DNA from: Pontibacter flavimaris
GTDB lineage: Bacteria; Bacteroidota; Bacteroidia; Cytophagales; Hymenobacteraceae
Length of the DNA stretch: 64,000 nt
Reading direction: 5' to 3'
Assembly: GCF_001907195.1 (NCBI RefSeq)
Contig: NZ_LVWA01000005.1
Span: 62,001-126,000, forward strand
In this document: positions 37,449-46,927 of the stretch, one piece after another
Position numbering within the stretch: the stretch's first letter is position 1
Layout of the letters: every line of letters starts with the position of its first letter
Translations under genes and position numbers: made by a program
The notes under the pieces: generated by a model
What the model was told of the DNA's origin: nothing
The model's database searches: none
Seen by the model: the letters and a program-made list of their open reading frames with translations, nothing else

Positions 37449-38288
37449 GTGACGAGGGAAAGTTTTAATTTTAAAGTATCTGTTATAGTCCCAGTTTATA
37501 ATGCTGCTAAATTTGTAAGAAAGGCAGTTGAATCAGCTGTCCATGTAGACGAAGTAGGTGAAATTATACTTATCGAAGATGCCTCTCCTGACAATGCTTT
37601 AGAGATATGTACGCAATTAGAGAAAGAATATGATAAAGTAATACTATTTAGGCATCCTAATGGTGAGAATAGAGGCGCAGGAGCAAGTAGAAATTTGGGA
37701 ATCGTAAACGCGAGTTGTGAATATGTTGCCTTTTTGGATGCTGATGATTATTATTTATCTAATAGGTTTGAAGTTGACAAAATTAAATTCCAGGATAGAA
37801 GTGTAGCTGGAGTCTACAATGCTGTAGTGAATGTAAATTTAGATAAAGCTGACTTTCATAAGATTTACACCATTATAAAACCCATTGATCCAGATAAACT
37901 ATTTCATTATTTGTTGAGAGGTACATACGGACATTTTCATACGAATGGAGTAACGCTTAAAAAAGATTTATTAGATAAATTAAGGGGTTTTAAAACTGAT
38001 TTACCTCTTCATCAAGATTCAGAATTATGGTTAAGATGCGCTTTGGCAGGTAAAATAGTTGCCGGATGCATTGCGGAGCCTACTTCAGTAGTTGTTACTC
38101 ATGGTAGCAATCGCATAACTTCTAAATCAAACAAATCTAAACTCAAATACTGGTTATCACTGATGGAAGAGGTATCAGTTGGTAAAATCGGCCCCTATAA
38201 CTACCTAATATTATTACGTAATGTTTTTTTGAAGATGACTAGCTTTATGGATATATTAAATGTCATTAGGAGAATAAGATTATTATAG
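37449..38288 (+). CDS. Family 2 glycosyltransferase
   Basis: A 279-residue GT-A enzyme with a GTG start. It has VSVIVPVYNAAKFVRKAVESA, then GAGASRNLGIVNASCEYVAFLDADDYY (metal-binding DADD near 97) and LPLHQDSELWLRCALAG near 195, the catalytic-base region. It lies 62 bases after the previous transferase gene. Its donor and acceptor sugars cannot be told from sequence. Confidence 0.85.
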   Translation: MTRESFNFKVSVIVPVYNAAKFVRKAVESAVHVDEVGEIILIEDASPDNALEICTQLEKEYDKVILFRHPNGENRGAGASRNLGIVNASCEYVAFLDADDYYLSNRFEVDKIKFQDRSVAGVYNAVVNVNLDKADFHKIYTIIKPIDPDKLFHYLLRGTYGHFHTNGVTLKKDLLDKLRGFKTDLPLHQDSELWLRCALAGKIVAGCIAEPTSVVVTHGSNRITSKSNKSKLKYWLSLMEEVSVGKIGPYNYLILLRNVFLKMTSFMDILNVIRRIRLL

Positions 38289-38459
38289 TCTATTAGTATT
38301 TAGATCATCGTTTTCTTATTCAGAATTTCTATAATGCTGATTCTCTTGAAAAGCAGACATTTTATTTAAGGATGGATCATTATAAATCCTGAATTAAGAA
38401 TAAGGCAATCCGAAGAGAATTACTTAGTATTCAACTAATTATTATTTAACATAAAAAGT

Positions 38460-39242
38460 ATGCTTACTACTGTACTTCACGCCGCGACAAAAGCAGGAAG
38501 AGAAATTTCAAAAATTTATAGAAGTGAAATCGGCGTTGAATATAAAGCTGATTTATCACCCATAACAAAGGCCGATAGAAAGGGTCATGCGATTATTGTT
38601 GATTATTTGAAACGAAACACAGACATACCTATACTTAGCGAAGAAGGGGCTAACATTCCATATGAAACCAGAGCCGATTGGTCTGAATATTGGCTAATTG
38701 ATCCTTTAGATGGAACAAAAGAGTTTATTAATCGAAATGGAGAATTTACTGTTAACATTGCTCTAATTAGAGGAGGTTTACCAGTACTTGGTGTAGTCTA
38801 TGCCCCTGTAAAGCAGTGGCTATACATCGGCATAGAAGGGGAAGGAGCTTGGAGGCTTGAATTAGAAAATCATCAATTACCCGCTGATTGGAATTCAGTC
38901 GGAAATAAATTGCCACTCCAGCATTCCAACAAAGGGAAATATACCATTGTAGGTAGCCGGTCACATGCCTCTAAAGAAACAGATGAATACATTACTAAGC
39001 TTGAAGCGTTGCATACAAATCTAGACTTCATCTCTATGGGCAGTTCATTAAAGATTTGTCTAGTAGCTGAAGGCAAAGCAGATCTTTATCCTCGTCTGGC
39101 CCCAACCATGGAATGGGATACTGCTGCTGGTGATGCTATTGCACGAGCCGCAGGTTGTAAAGTGATACAATATGGAACAGGAGAGCCTTTGCGGTATAAT
39201 AAAGAAAACCTGTTAAACCCTTGGTTTATAGTACAGCGTTAA
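38460..39242 (+). CDS. cysQ: 3'(2'),5'-bisphosphate nucleotidase CysQ
   Basis: A 260-residue Mg-dependent phosphatase that removes the 3'-phosphate of PAP, the by-product of sulfotransferase reactions, so that PAP does not accumulate. Motifs: ADLSPITKADRKGHAII near 31, LSEEG, DPLDGTKEFINRNGEFTVNIALI near 81, and EWDTAAGDAIARAAG near 217. The stop codon overlaps the ATG of the permease gene by one base (TAATG). Together with the downstream genes it forms a sulfate activation unit. Confidence 0.93.
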   Translation: MLTTVLHAATKAGREISKIYRSEIGVEYKADLSPITKADRKGHAIIVDYLKRNTDIPILSEEGANIPYETRADWSEYWLIDPLDGTKEFINRNGEFTVNIALIRGGLPVLGVVYAPVKQWLYIGIEGEGAWRLELENHQLPADWNSVGNKLPLQHSNKGKYTIVGSRSHASKETDEYITKLEALHTNLDFISMGSSLKICLVAEGKADLYPRLAPTMEWDTAAGDAIARAAGCKVIQYGTGEPLRYNKENLLNPWFIVQR

Positions 39243-41014
39243 TGGCTGACTTTCCGATAGAGAAATGGGTAACAGCGCTCGTCCTTTTATGGTGCGTGAT
39301 AGGCTTGTTACTTGATAAGATACGGCCTGCTATCGTCTTCCTAAGTGGGGTAATTATATTAATAGTCGCAAGGGTAGTGGAGCCTGTTGATTTTTTGCGG
39401 AGTTTAAGTAACGAATCCATTGTAACTATCTTTCTACTGATCTTTATTACAGCAGGGATAAGAGGGCACTTCAACCTGGTTGGTTTTTTAAACATCTTAT
39501 TCAGATCAGCCAAAACTCCCCGCGGCTTTATGATACGCATGACGGCTGGAGTATCACTCATATCATCAGTTGTTAACAATACGCCGATTGTCGCTTTGAT
39601 GATTCCGTATGTGTATCAATGGTCAAAGAGACACAAAGTGGCTCCATCCAAACTGTTAATTCCGCTCTCATTTGCTACCATTGTCGGTGGCATGATGACA
39701 GTCGTGGGAACATCCACCAACCTTGTATTAAATGGCTTTATCCTTTCTAAGGAGCCGGAAGGATTAGGATTTCTTGACTTTCTGATACCTGGTGCATTGG
39801 TAACTGTGGTTGGGTTAGTTTTCCTGGCCACATTCGGATATAAATTGCTACCTTCCCGTACTAACCCTCTAGATGAGTTTAAAACAAATGCCAGAGAATA
39901 TTTGGTGGAGACTTATATAGCCCCAGGCTCAATGTTGGCTGGTAAAAGTATCGCTGCTGCTAATCTGCGCAATCTGGAGGGTATATATCTATTTGAAATC
40001 GTTCGTGATGGAGAGGTGATTAATGCGGTTGACCCTGAGGAAATACTTCAGGCGGATGATCACCTATACTTTGCTGGTGATACAGAAAAAGTAGTAGAGT
40101 TACTTCAGCATGACAATGGTTTACAAATACCTCGTTCTAACGAACTTGGTATGGAGGAGCATGTTAATCTAGTTGAAACGGTCATCCCCAGAAATAGTGA
40201 GTTAATAGGGCGTACGTTAAAAGAGACGGACTTCAGGGACAAATATGATGCAGCGGTTGTTGCGGTTCATCGGAATGGAGAAAACTTGCGGGGCAAAATT
40301 GGCTCTATAGTGCTGGAACCAGGAGACCTACTTATTCTGTCAGCAGGACAAAAATTTCTTACCCGAAACAAAAATGATCGGGACCTTTATACTGTTTCCG
40401 TTTTGTCGAGAAACAATGGTTTGCCTAAGTGGAAAAAGATAGCCTTTGTGCTGGGGTCTATCTTATTTATCGGTTTAATGTTGTTTGGTGTTTTCAAACT
40501 CTTTCTTAGCCTCTTCCTTATAGCTGTTTTAATGATTGGCTTAGGATTATTGCGAACAGAAGCAATAAAGAAATTGTTAGACCTCGACTTGCTAATAATT
40601 TTAGGGAGTGCCCTTACGCTCAGCAAAGCATTGATTGATACTGGAGTTGCCCATGAGGCGGCTACTACAATTATATCATTTTTTGAGACAGGAGGTAAAT
40701 ATGGGGTTTTGGTCGGATTATTTCTGATTACTGTTCTGTTGACTTCATTTGTTACAAATGTGGCCGCCGTTTCTATAGCCTTTCCTATAGCATACTCTAT
40801 AAGCCATACCATGGGCTTAAACCCCACTGGGCTTTATGTCGCCATTGCTTTTGGGGCTTCAGCATCTTTCCTGACCCCTGTAGGGTATCAAACAAACCTG
40901 ATGATTTATGGCCCAGGCTCTTATAAGGCAAAAGATTTCATTAAAATAGGGGTTCCTTTTACGATACTTTATTCCTTAACTTGTCTCACTTACATCATTT
41001 ACAGGTACTTTTGA
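39242..41014 (+). CDS. SLC13-family sulfate permease with two TrkA-C domains
   Basis: A 590-residue inner-membrane symporter. About ten to twelve hydrophobic segments flank a central soluble part (about residues 210-385) holding two RCK-C/TrkA-C domains (LAGKSIAAANLRNLEGIYLFEIVRDG and LIGRTLKETDFRDKYDAAVVAVHRNG). SLC13 marks are SSVVNNTPIVALMIPYV near 105 and MMTVVGTSTNLVLNGF near 150, and FVTNVAAVSIAFPIA near 502. Position between cysQ and cysC makes sulfate the likely substrate. The true start is the ATG overlapping the cysQ stop. Confidence 0.88.
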   Translation: MADFPIEKWVTALVLLWCVIGLLLDKIRPAIVFLSGVIILIVARVVEPVDFLRSLSNESIVTIFLLIFITAGIRGHFNLVGFLNILFRSAKTPRGFMIRMTAGVSLISSVVNNTPIVALMIPYVYQWSKRHKVAPSKLLIPLSFATIVGGMMTVVGTSTNLVLNGFILSKEPEGLGFLDFLIPGALVTVVGLVFLATFGYKLLPSRTNPLDEFKTNAREYLVETYIAPGSMLAGKSIAAANLRNLEGIYLFEIVRDGEVINAVDPEEILQADDHLYFAGDTEKVVELLQHDNGLQIPRSNELGMEEHVNLVETVIPRNSELIGRTLKETDFRDKYDAAVVAVHRNGENLRGKIGSIVLEPGDLLILSAGQKFLTRNKNDRDLYTVSVLSRNNGLPKWKKIAFVLGSILFIGLMLFGVFKLFLSLFLIAVLMIGLGLLRTEAIKKLLDLDLLIILGSALTLSKALIDTGVAHEAATTIISFFETGGKYGVLVGLFLITVLLTSFVTNVAAVSIAFPIAYSISHTMGLNPTGLYVAIAFGASASFLTPVGYQTNLMIYGPGSYKAKDFIKIGVPFTILYSLTCLTYIIYRYF

Positions 41015-41017
41015 ATT

Positions 41018-41626
41018 ATGAATGAAAAGCTACATATTATACCGCATCTACACCAGGTGAACAGGCAATTGCGCAACAGTATGAAAGGTCATCGTTCTAT
41101 GGTCATATGGTTTACTGGCTTTTCAGGCAGTGGCAAGTCCACACTTTCTAACAAACTGGAGGGATATCTCTATAACCAGGGATATCATACATCTACTTTG
41201 GATGGAGATAATGTACGTAAAGGCTTAAATAGTGATCTGGACTTTTCTGATGAAGCCCGGAAGGAGAATATCAGAAGGATAGGAGAAGTTACCCAACTAA
41301 TGGCTGATGCTGGACTTGTTGTGCTTTCAGCGTTTGTCTCCCCCTTCAAAGAAGATAGGGAGCAAGTAAAATCTATTGTGGGAAGTGATAGCTTCATTGA
41401 AGTATTCGTAGATTGTCCTATAGAGGTATGTGAGCAACGGGATGTAAAGGGTTTATATAAGAAGGCCCGTAATGGAGAAATTAGTAACTTTACCGGAATT
41501 AGCTCGCCTTTTGAGGCGCCGGAACAACCGGATGTACATATATATTCTGATAGGGAAACACTAGAAGAGTCTCTACATAAGCTAATCTCTTACATTGAAC
41601 CAAAATTGAAACTGAATAATGAGTAA
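41018..41626 (+). CDS. cysC: Adenylylsulfate (APS) kinase
   Basis: A 202-residue kinase that phosphorylates APS to PAPS, the sulfate donor for sulfotransferases. P-loop WFTGFSGSGKSTLSNKL near residue 32, LDGDNVRKGLNSDLDFSDEARKENIRR near 62 and VDCPIEVCEQRDVKGLYKKA near 130. It starts 3 bases after the permease stop and overlaps cysD by 8 bases. No reductase genes (cysH, cysI, cysJ) are nearby, so PAPS is probably used for sulfation. Confidence 0.95.
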   Translation: MNEKLHIIPHLHQVNRQLRNSMKGHRSMVIWFTGFSGSGKSTLSNKLEGYLYNQGYHTSTLDGDNVRKGLNSDLDFSDEARKENIRRIGEVTQLMADAGLVVLSAFVSPFKEDREQVKSIVGSDSFIEVFVDCPIEVCEQRDVKGLYKKARNGEISNFTGISSPFEAPEQPDVHIYSDRETLEESLHKLISYIEPKLKLNNE

Positions 41627-42524
41627 TTATTTTTTAAGCCATCTGAAAGAACTAGAGGCTGAAGCTATTTATGTCATCAGGGAAGTTATTGCCCAGTTTG
41701 AGCGGCCGGCAATTTTATTTTCCGGTGGGAAAGACTCTATTGTGGTTACTCATTTAGCCAGAAAAGCTTTTTTTCCGGCTAAAATTCCCATGCCGCTAAT
41801 CCACATAGATACAGGTCATAATTTTCCAGAGACCATTGCATTCAGAAATAATCTGGTAGAAGAGTTAGGTGTGCAACTAATAGTAGGCTCTGTACAGGAA
41901 TCCATCAATGAGGGGCGTGCGGTAGAAGAGTCAGGGCGCAACGCCAGCCGAAATGCGTTACAGACCGTTACGTTGCTTGAAGCAATTGAAAGTAATAAGA
42001 TTGATGCCGCGCTAGGAGGTGCCCGTCGAGATGAAGAAAAGGCTAGGGCAAAGGAAAGGTTTTTCTCTCACCGTGATGACTATGGGCAATGGGACCCAAA
42101 GAATCAGCGGCCTGAACTGTGGAACCTTTTCAATGGTAAAAAAAGTCATGGGGAACATTTCAGAGTTTTTCCGATTAGTAACTGGACAGAGATGGATATA
42201 TGGCAGTATATATTGACAGAAAATATTGCCATACCCTCACTTTACTTTGCCCATAACCGGGAAGTAATTTATCGTGATAATACTTGGTTGCCTGTGTCTG
42301 AATTTATTACTGTGCGTGAAGAAGAGACAGTAATAAAAAAGCAGATCAGATTCAGGACGCTGGGTGATATTACAATTACTGGTGGAATAGAGTCTGACGC
42401 TGATACCCTGGACAAAATTGTAATGGAAGTAGCTGCTTCAAGGCATACTGAGCGAGGTAATAGAGCGGACGACAAGCGGTCTGAGACCTCAATGGAAGAT
42501 AGAAAGAAGCAGGGTTATTTTTAA
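41619..42524 (+). CDS. cysD: Sulfate adenylyltransferase subunit 2
   Basis: A 301-residue ATP-PPase subunit that makes APS from sulfate and ATP, driven by the GTPase CysN. The PP-loop is FSGGKDSIVVTHLARKAFFP near 34. Further marks are LIHIDTGHNFPETIAFR near 60 and AALGGARRDEEKARAKERFFSHRD near 136. The C-terminal RGNRADDKRSETSMEDRKKQGYF is the standard family ending. It is placed between cysC and cysN. Confidence 0.97.
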   Translation: MSNYFLSHLKELEAEAIYVIREVIAQFERPAILFSGGKDSIVVTHLARKAFFPAKIPMPLIHIDTGHNFPETIAFRNNLVEELGVQLIVGSVQESINEGRAVEESGRNASRNALQTVTLLEAIESNKIDAALGGARRDEEKARAKERFFSHRDDYGQWDPKNQRPELWNLFNGKKSHGEHFRVFPISNWTEMDIWQYILTENIAIPSLYFAHNREVIYRDNTWLPVSEFITVREEETVIKKQIRFRTLGDITITGGIESDADTLDKIVMEVAASRHTERGNRADDKRSETSMEDRKKQGYF

Positions 42525-42533
42525 TTTATAGAG

Positions 42534-43778
42534 ATGGAACTACTAAGATTTACGACGGCAGGCAGTGTGGATGATGGTAAAAGCACTTTGATCGGCCGTT
42601 TACTATATGACTCGAAATCAATTTTTGAGGAACAGATTGAGGCAGTAAAGAATTCAAGTAAAAAGAAAGGGCTTGAGCATGTGGACCTCTCCCTGCTAAC
42701 GGATGGTCTTAAAGATGAGAGGGAGCAAGGAATCACTATAGACGTTGCTTACCGCTACTTTGCTACACCGAAGCGTAAGTTTATCATTGCAGATACGCCT
42801 GGACACATTCAGTATACTCGTAACATGGTGACAGGTGCTTCTACGGCTAACCTAGCCCTCATTTTGATAGATGCTCGCAAAGGAGTAGTAGAGCAAACCT
42901 CGCGACACTCTTTTATCGCTTCATTACTTCAAATTCCGCACGTTATTGTATGTGTGAATAAGATGGACTTGGTTGATTACTCTGAGGAGCAATTCGATAA
43001 AGTCGTTGAGCAATACAAGGAGTTCGCAGCAAAGCTAAATGTGAAAGATATTCGCTTTGTGCCAATCAGTGCACTACATGGTGATAACGTAGTGAATCGC
43101 TCAGAGAATATGCCTTGGTATCAGGGAGAAACTTTACTGCATACTCTTGAAACCATTCATATTGGGAATGACAATAATCTGATTGATTGCCGTTTCCCGG
43201 TTCAGACAGTGATCAGGCCTCATAACAATGAATACCACGATTATCGTGGCTATGCTGGTCGTGTAGCAGGGGGTGTATTCAAGATTGGGGATAAAGTATT
43301 AGTACTTCCATCTGGCTTTAGTAGCACTATCAAGCAAATTGACACATATGATGGTCCTTTGCAGGAAGCATATCCCCCTATGTCGGTAACTATTGTTTTG
43401 GATGACGATATAGATATTAGCAGGGGAGACATGATTGTGAGAGAGAACAATCAGCCACAAGTTAGTCAAGAAATTGATGTGATGCTGTGTTGGCTAAATG
43501 TTAGAGGACCTGTCCCGAATGGAAAGTACATCCTGCGCCATACAACTAATGAAGTACGTACCATGATAAAGGAGGTACTTTATAAAGTTGATATTAACAC
43601 ACTGCATAGAATTGAAGATGATAAAGTTATCCGGATGAATGAGATCAGCCGGGTTCGCTTACGAACGACTAAACCTTTATTGGCGGATTCCTATACCCGT
43701 AACAGGCAGACCGGTAGCTTAATACTTGTAGATGAGTCTACAAATGAAACTGTAGCAGCAGGTATGATCATCGACTAA
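42534..43778 (+). CDS. cysN: Sulfate adenylyltransferase subunit 1 (GTPase)
   Basis: A 414-residue EF-Tu-like GTPase that powers APS synthesis by CysD. G1 is GSVDDGKSTLIGRLLYDS near 10; G2/G3 are EQGITIDVAYRYF and IADTPGHIQYTRNMVTGA near 80-105; G4 is CVNKMDLVDY near 140. The length is that of CysN without a fused APS kinase, which matches the separate cysC. It lies 9 bases after cysD and completes the sulfate activation set. Confidence 0.97.
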   Translation: MELLRFTTAGSVDDGKSTLIGRLLYDSKSIFEEQIEAVKNSSKKKGLEHVDLSLLTDGLKDEREQGITIDVAYRYFATPKRKFIIADTPGHIQYTRNMVTGASTANLALILIDARKGVVEQTSRHSFIASLLQIPHVIVCVNKMDLVDYSEEQFDKVVEQYKEFAAKLNVKDIRFVPISALHGDNVVNRSENMPWYQGETLLHTLETIHIGNDNNLIDCRFPVQTVIRPHNNEYHDYRGYAGRVAGGVFKIGDKVLVLPSGFSSTIKQIDTYDGPLQEAYPPMSVTIVLDDDIDISRGDMIVRENNQPQVSQEIDVMLCWLNVRGPVPNGKYILRHTTNEVRTMIKEVLYKVDINTLHRIEDDKVIRMNEISRVRLRTTKPLLADSYTRNRQTGSLILVDESTNETVAAGMIID

Positions 43779-43807
43779 AGGAGTTACAAGTTAGGCAAGT
43801 GTTTAAA

Positions 43808-44758
43808 ATGGGAGTTGAGACTTTGGTTAGTGTTGTTGTTCCTCTTTACAATAAAGAGGATTATATATTAGATACGGTTAAATCTATCTTAGATCAAACT
43901 TTCTCTGATTTTGAGCTCCTCATTATCAATGATGGGAGTATTGATAATTCACTTGAACGGTTAAAAGGAATCAGTGACTCTAGGGTTAAGGTTATAAATC
44001 AAGAAAATCAAGGAGTCTCGGCTGCAAGAAATAAAGGTGTTAAATTAGCATCAGGGAAATGGGTAGCTTTTTTGGACGCAGATGATTATTGGGATCAAAC
44101 CTTTTTAGAAAAGCTAACTCGTTTAATTAATCAATATCCAGATGGTAAAATTTTTTCCTCAGGCAGGCGATTAAGATTTAAGGATAAAATAGAAGAATAT
44201 AATAATCCACTTTTGCCTGATCCTGGATCTTCTGCAAGTGTAGATTATATTCAGATTATTGAAAAGTATTTACCACCCATACATTCGTCTTCATGCTTGA
44301 TATGTCGGGATTTGTTGGTTGAAAGTAGTGGCTTTAGACCTGGAATGAGGAAGTTTGAAGATCATGATCTTTGGATTAGGTTAGCTTACAATAGACCTGT
44401 TTTCTTTCTAAATGACCCGCTCCTAACTTATAGAAAGGATGTGGAAGTTAAATTTAGTGGTTCCAAATGTACTTTAACTGCACCTGACTTTATTGCCTAT
44501 TTATCCACATTAGCAGATATAAAATCTAAAGTTATAAACTTAGAGCACATTGTATGTATAGAAAATTATGCGTTTAGATTCTGTATTTATAATTTTGTAC
44601 TTCATGCAAATTCCTTTATAAGTAAGGAGAAAAAAGAGATCCTATGCTTAATGAAGGGGCTATTAGGTAAGTACCATTATACTATACTCTACTTTATAAT
44701 GACACTTAAACCATCACTATTGAACCTACTACTACTTATGTATAGAAAAGTTAAATAG
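43808..44758 (+). CDS. Family 2 glycosyltransferase
   Basis: A 316-residue GT-A enzyme. It has LVSVVVPLYNKEDYILDTVKSIL, then GVSAARNKGVKLASGKWVAFLDADDYW (metal-binding DADD) and MRKFEDHDLWIRLAYNRPV near 180, the catalytic-base region. A GTG three codons upstream is an alternative start; ATG is chosen. It stands between the sulfate activation genes and the sulfotransferase, so the residue it adds may be the one sulfated, which is inference. Confidence 0.85.
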   Translation: MGVETLVSVVVPLYNKEDYILDTVKSILDQTFSDFELLIINDGSIDNSLERLKGISDSRVKVINQENQGVSAARNKGVKLASGKWVAFLDADDYWDQTFLEKLTRLINQYPDGKIFSSGRRLRFKDKIEEYNNPLLPDPGSSASVDYIQIIEKYLPPIHSSSCLICRDLLVESSGFRPGMRKFEDHDLWIRLAYNRPVFFLNDPLLTYRKDVEVKFSGSKCTLTAPDFIAYLSTLADIKSKVINLEHIVCIENYAFRFCIYNFVLHANSFISKEKKEILCLMKGLLGKYHYTILYFIMTLKPSLLNLLLLMYRKVK

Positions 44759-44785
44759 GTAAATCCTTACACTTACATGTAACCT

Positions 44786-45688
44786 ATGAGCCAAAAAGTA
44801 AATTTGTTCCTAGTCGGAGCAATGAAGGCAGGAACAACAAGTTTAACTAAACTTTTGGATATGCACCAACAAATTTTTGTGTGTCCAATTAAGGAACCAA
44901 ACTTTTTTATAACCGATTTGCCTAAATCACTTGATGATACTTCTGGGACGTTTAATCTAAGAAACTTTATTGACACTTTACAGCCAGAAAGCAAAAAGCA
45001 TTATGCTCATGTAAAAGATTTTCACGATTATGAAGCGCTATTTAAGTTCCATAATCATGAAATGTATTTGGCTGACTGTAGTACAGCATATCTTCATTCA
45101 AAAGAGGCAGCCGAAGCTATCAAGAAATATAATCCAGATGCTAAAATCATCATTTTGATAAGAGATCCTGTTAAAAGAGCATTTTCACATTACAAGATGG
45201 ATCTTGGGATTGGTAGAACTGACAAAAGTTTCTTAGAAGAATGGGGAGCAATAGATAGGAAGAAGGGAGAATGGAATTATTATAGTATGAGCCTATATGC
45301 AGATGCCATAGCCTATTATCAGCGATTATTTGGTGCAGACCAAGTACTGGTAGAAACTTTAGAAAATATGAACGCAAGACCTGAACCTTTTAAGCTTAGA
45401 CTTGGCCAATTTTTGTCCTTAGATTTCGAAAATATAGAGATAAACAAAGAAAACGAATCTGTAAATCCTCGATTCCCTCTTCTCAATAATATTATGCATA
45501 GAATGGGTACTAAGAGAGCGTTTAGAAAAATCCTTTCCGAAGAAACAATTATGCTGGGTAAGTCATTTTTCTATACTAATCGTCGGGAAACGCTTGATAC
45601 AGCAACTTATCAAGAGATAAAAGAATGTTTCTGCCTAGATATAGAAAGAACAGAAAAGCTTATAGGCTTCAAATTAAACTATAACTAG
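44786..45688 (+). CDS. PAPS-dependent sulfotransferase
   Basis: A 300-residue sulfotransferase of the carbohydrate/heparan type. The PAPS 5'-phosphosulfate loop is FLVGAMKAGTTSLTKLLDMH at 8-27. The 3'-phosphate motif is IILIRDPVKRAFSHYKMD near 122-139. A KEPNFF segment near 35 is common in this group. It should transfer sulfate from PAPS to a hydroxyl or amino group of the glycan or its precursor. It is encoded just downstream of the enzymes that supply PAPS and the nucleotidase that clears PAP, which strongly supports the function. Confidence 0.9.
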   Translation: MSQKVNLFLVGAMKAGTTSLTKLLDMHQQIFVCPIKEPNFFITDLPKSLDDTSGTFNLRNFIDTLQPESKKHYAHVKDFHDYEALFKFHNHEMYLADCSTAYLHSKEAAEAIKKYNPDAKIIILIRDPVKRAFSHYKMDLGIGRTDKSFLEEWGAIDRKKGEWNYYSMSLYADAIAYYQRLFGADQVLVETLENMNARPEPFKLRLGQFLSLDFENIEINKENESVNPRFPLLNNIMHRMGTKRAFRKILSEETIMLGKSFFYTNRRETLDTATYQEIKECFCLDIERTEKLIGFKLNYN

Positions 45689-45732
45689 TTGTAAAGCTTT
45701 TTGATTAATTATTTAGAAAAGAAAATTAACAC

Positions 45733-46848
45733 ATGCGGATTCTGTTCCTAATTACTGGGTTGGATTATGGTGGAGCTGAAAAGCTTCTTTTTACTATAAG
45801 TAGTTATTTCGTTAAAAAAGGGCACAATGTAAAAGTAGTAACTTTACTACAACCGCAAGCTCTTATTAAGGAATTTAGCAGTTTAAACGTACAAGTAGAA
45901 ACTCTTCATTTAAATGGGTTTCTTAACGTACCAAAGGCCCTAATGCGGTATAAAGAAATTGTCTATAACTTCCAGCCTGACATTGTACATGCACATATGG
46001 TGCACGCAAATATTTTATCTAGATTAGGCATAAAGGTTACACAAGAAAAATATCCTTTAATAAATACAGTACATGATCCAAGCTATGGAACAAACAGATT
46101 AAGGAATTTTTTTTTCAGGTTTACCAATAGATATACAAATCTTATTACAACTATTTCTAAAGAATCATTTGACAATTATATAAGATACACAAAAGCTCCT
46201 GTTTCTAAAGTAATTTACATGGACAATTTTGTCGATGTTGATTTCTTTAAAAAAGATGAAGGAATCGCTAATGTATATAGAAAAAAGCTCAAGCTGGAAG
46301 AGAAATTCGTTTGGATTTCAATTGGAAGGTTGTACGAACAAAAAGATTATCCAAATCTGATTAGAGCCTATGAACGTTTAGCTAAAGATAATGAAGGTTC
46401 TGTACTATTAATTGTTGGCAGGGGACCACTGGAAGAGGAGTTGAAGGCCATGATTAAACAAAAGGGACTATCAGGAAGGATTATTATGTTAGGTGTAAGA
46501 AATGATATCCGTGAATTGCTTAATGTAGCAGATGCGTATGTCATGTCATCTGCTTGGGAAGGGCAACCAATAGCTCTTTTGGAAGCTGCAGCAAGTGGGC
46601 TGCCTATTGTCGCTACCAATGTTGGTGGTAATCATACGGTAGTATCTGACCAGGAAAATGGATTTCTAGTAAAGTCAAACGATTCAGGAGAACTATATAA
46701 AAAGATGAAACTAATAGAACTACAGGATACTTCAACTAGAAATAAAATGGGAGATTGCTCAAGGGCTTTAGTTGAAAAAAAATATTCTGCAAATGTTATG
46801 ACAGATAAGCTGTTAGCTCTGTACCAACACGAAGCTGCAAAGAAATAA
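45733..46848 (+). CDS. Family 4 glycosyltransferase
   Basis: A 371-residue GT-B enzyme. The N-terminus RILFLITGLDYGGAEKLLFTISSYF has the family glycine loop. The nucleotide-sugar side has WISIGRLYEQKDYPNLIRAYERL near 198 and SSAWEGQPIALLEAAASGLPIVATNVGG near 280 with the E-x7-E signature. A run of nine T lies in the gene at 46107-46115. It probably adds a hexose or related residue to the repeat unit. Confidence 0.9.
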   Translation: MRILFLITGLDYGGAEKLLFTISSYFVKKGHNVKVVTLLQPQALIKEFSSLNVQVETLHLNGFLNVPKALMRYKEIVYNFQPDIVHAHMVHANILSRLGIKVTQEKYPLINTVHDPSYGTNRLRNFFFRFTNRYTNLITTISKESFDNYIRYTKAPVSKVIYMDNFVDVDFFKKDEGIANVYRKKLKLEEKFVWISIGRLYEQKDYPNLIRAYERLAKDNEGSVLLIVGRGPLEEELKAMIKQKGLSGRIIMLGVRNDIRELLNVADAYVMSSAWEGQPIALLEAAASGLPIVATNVGGNHTVVSDQENGFLVKSNDSGELYKKMKLIELQDTSTRNKMGDCSRALVEKKYSANVMTDKLLALYQHEAAKK

Positions 46849-46927
46849 TTAGCTGGGTTATTTATAGTGTTTATAAGAGCTCCTGCCAGTTAAAGTTTTT
46901 AAATGAAAATTAGTAAGGTGGTGAAAA

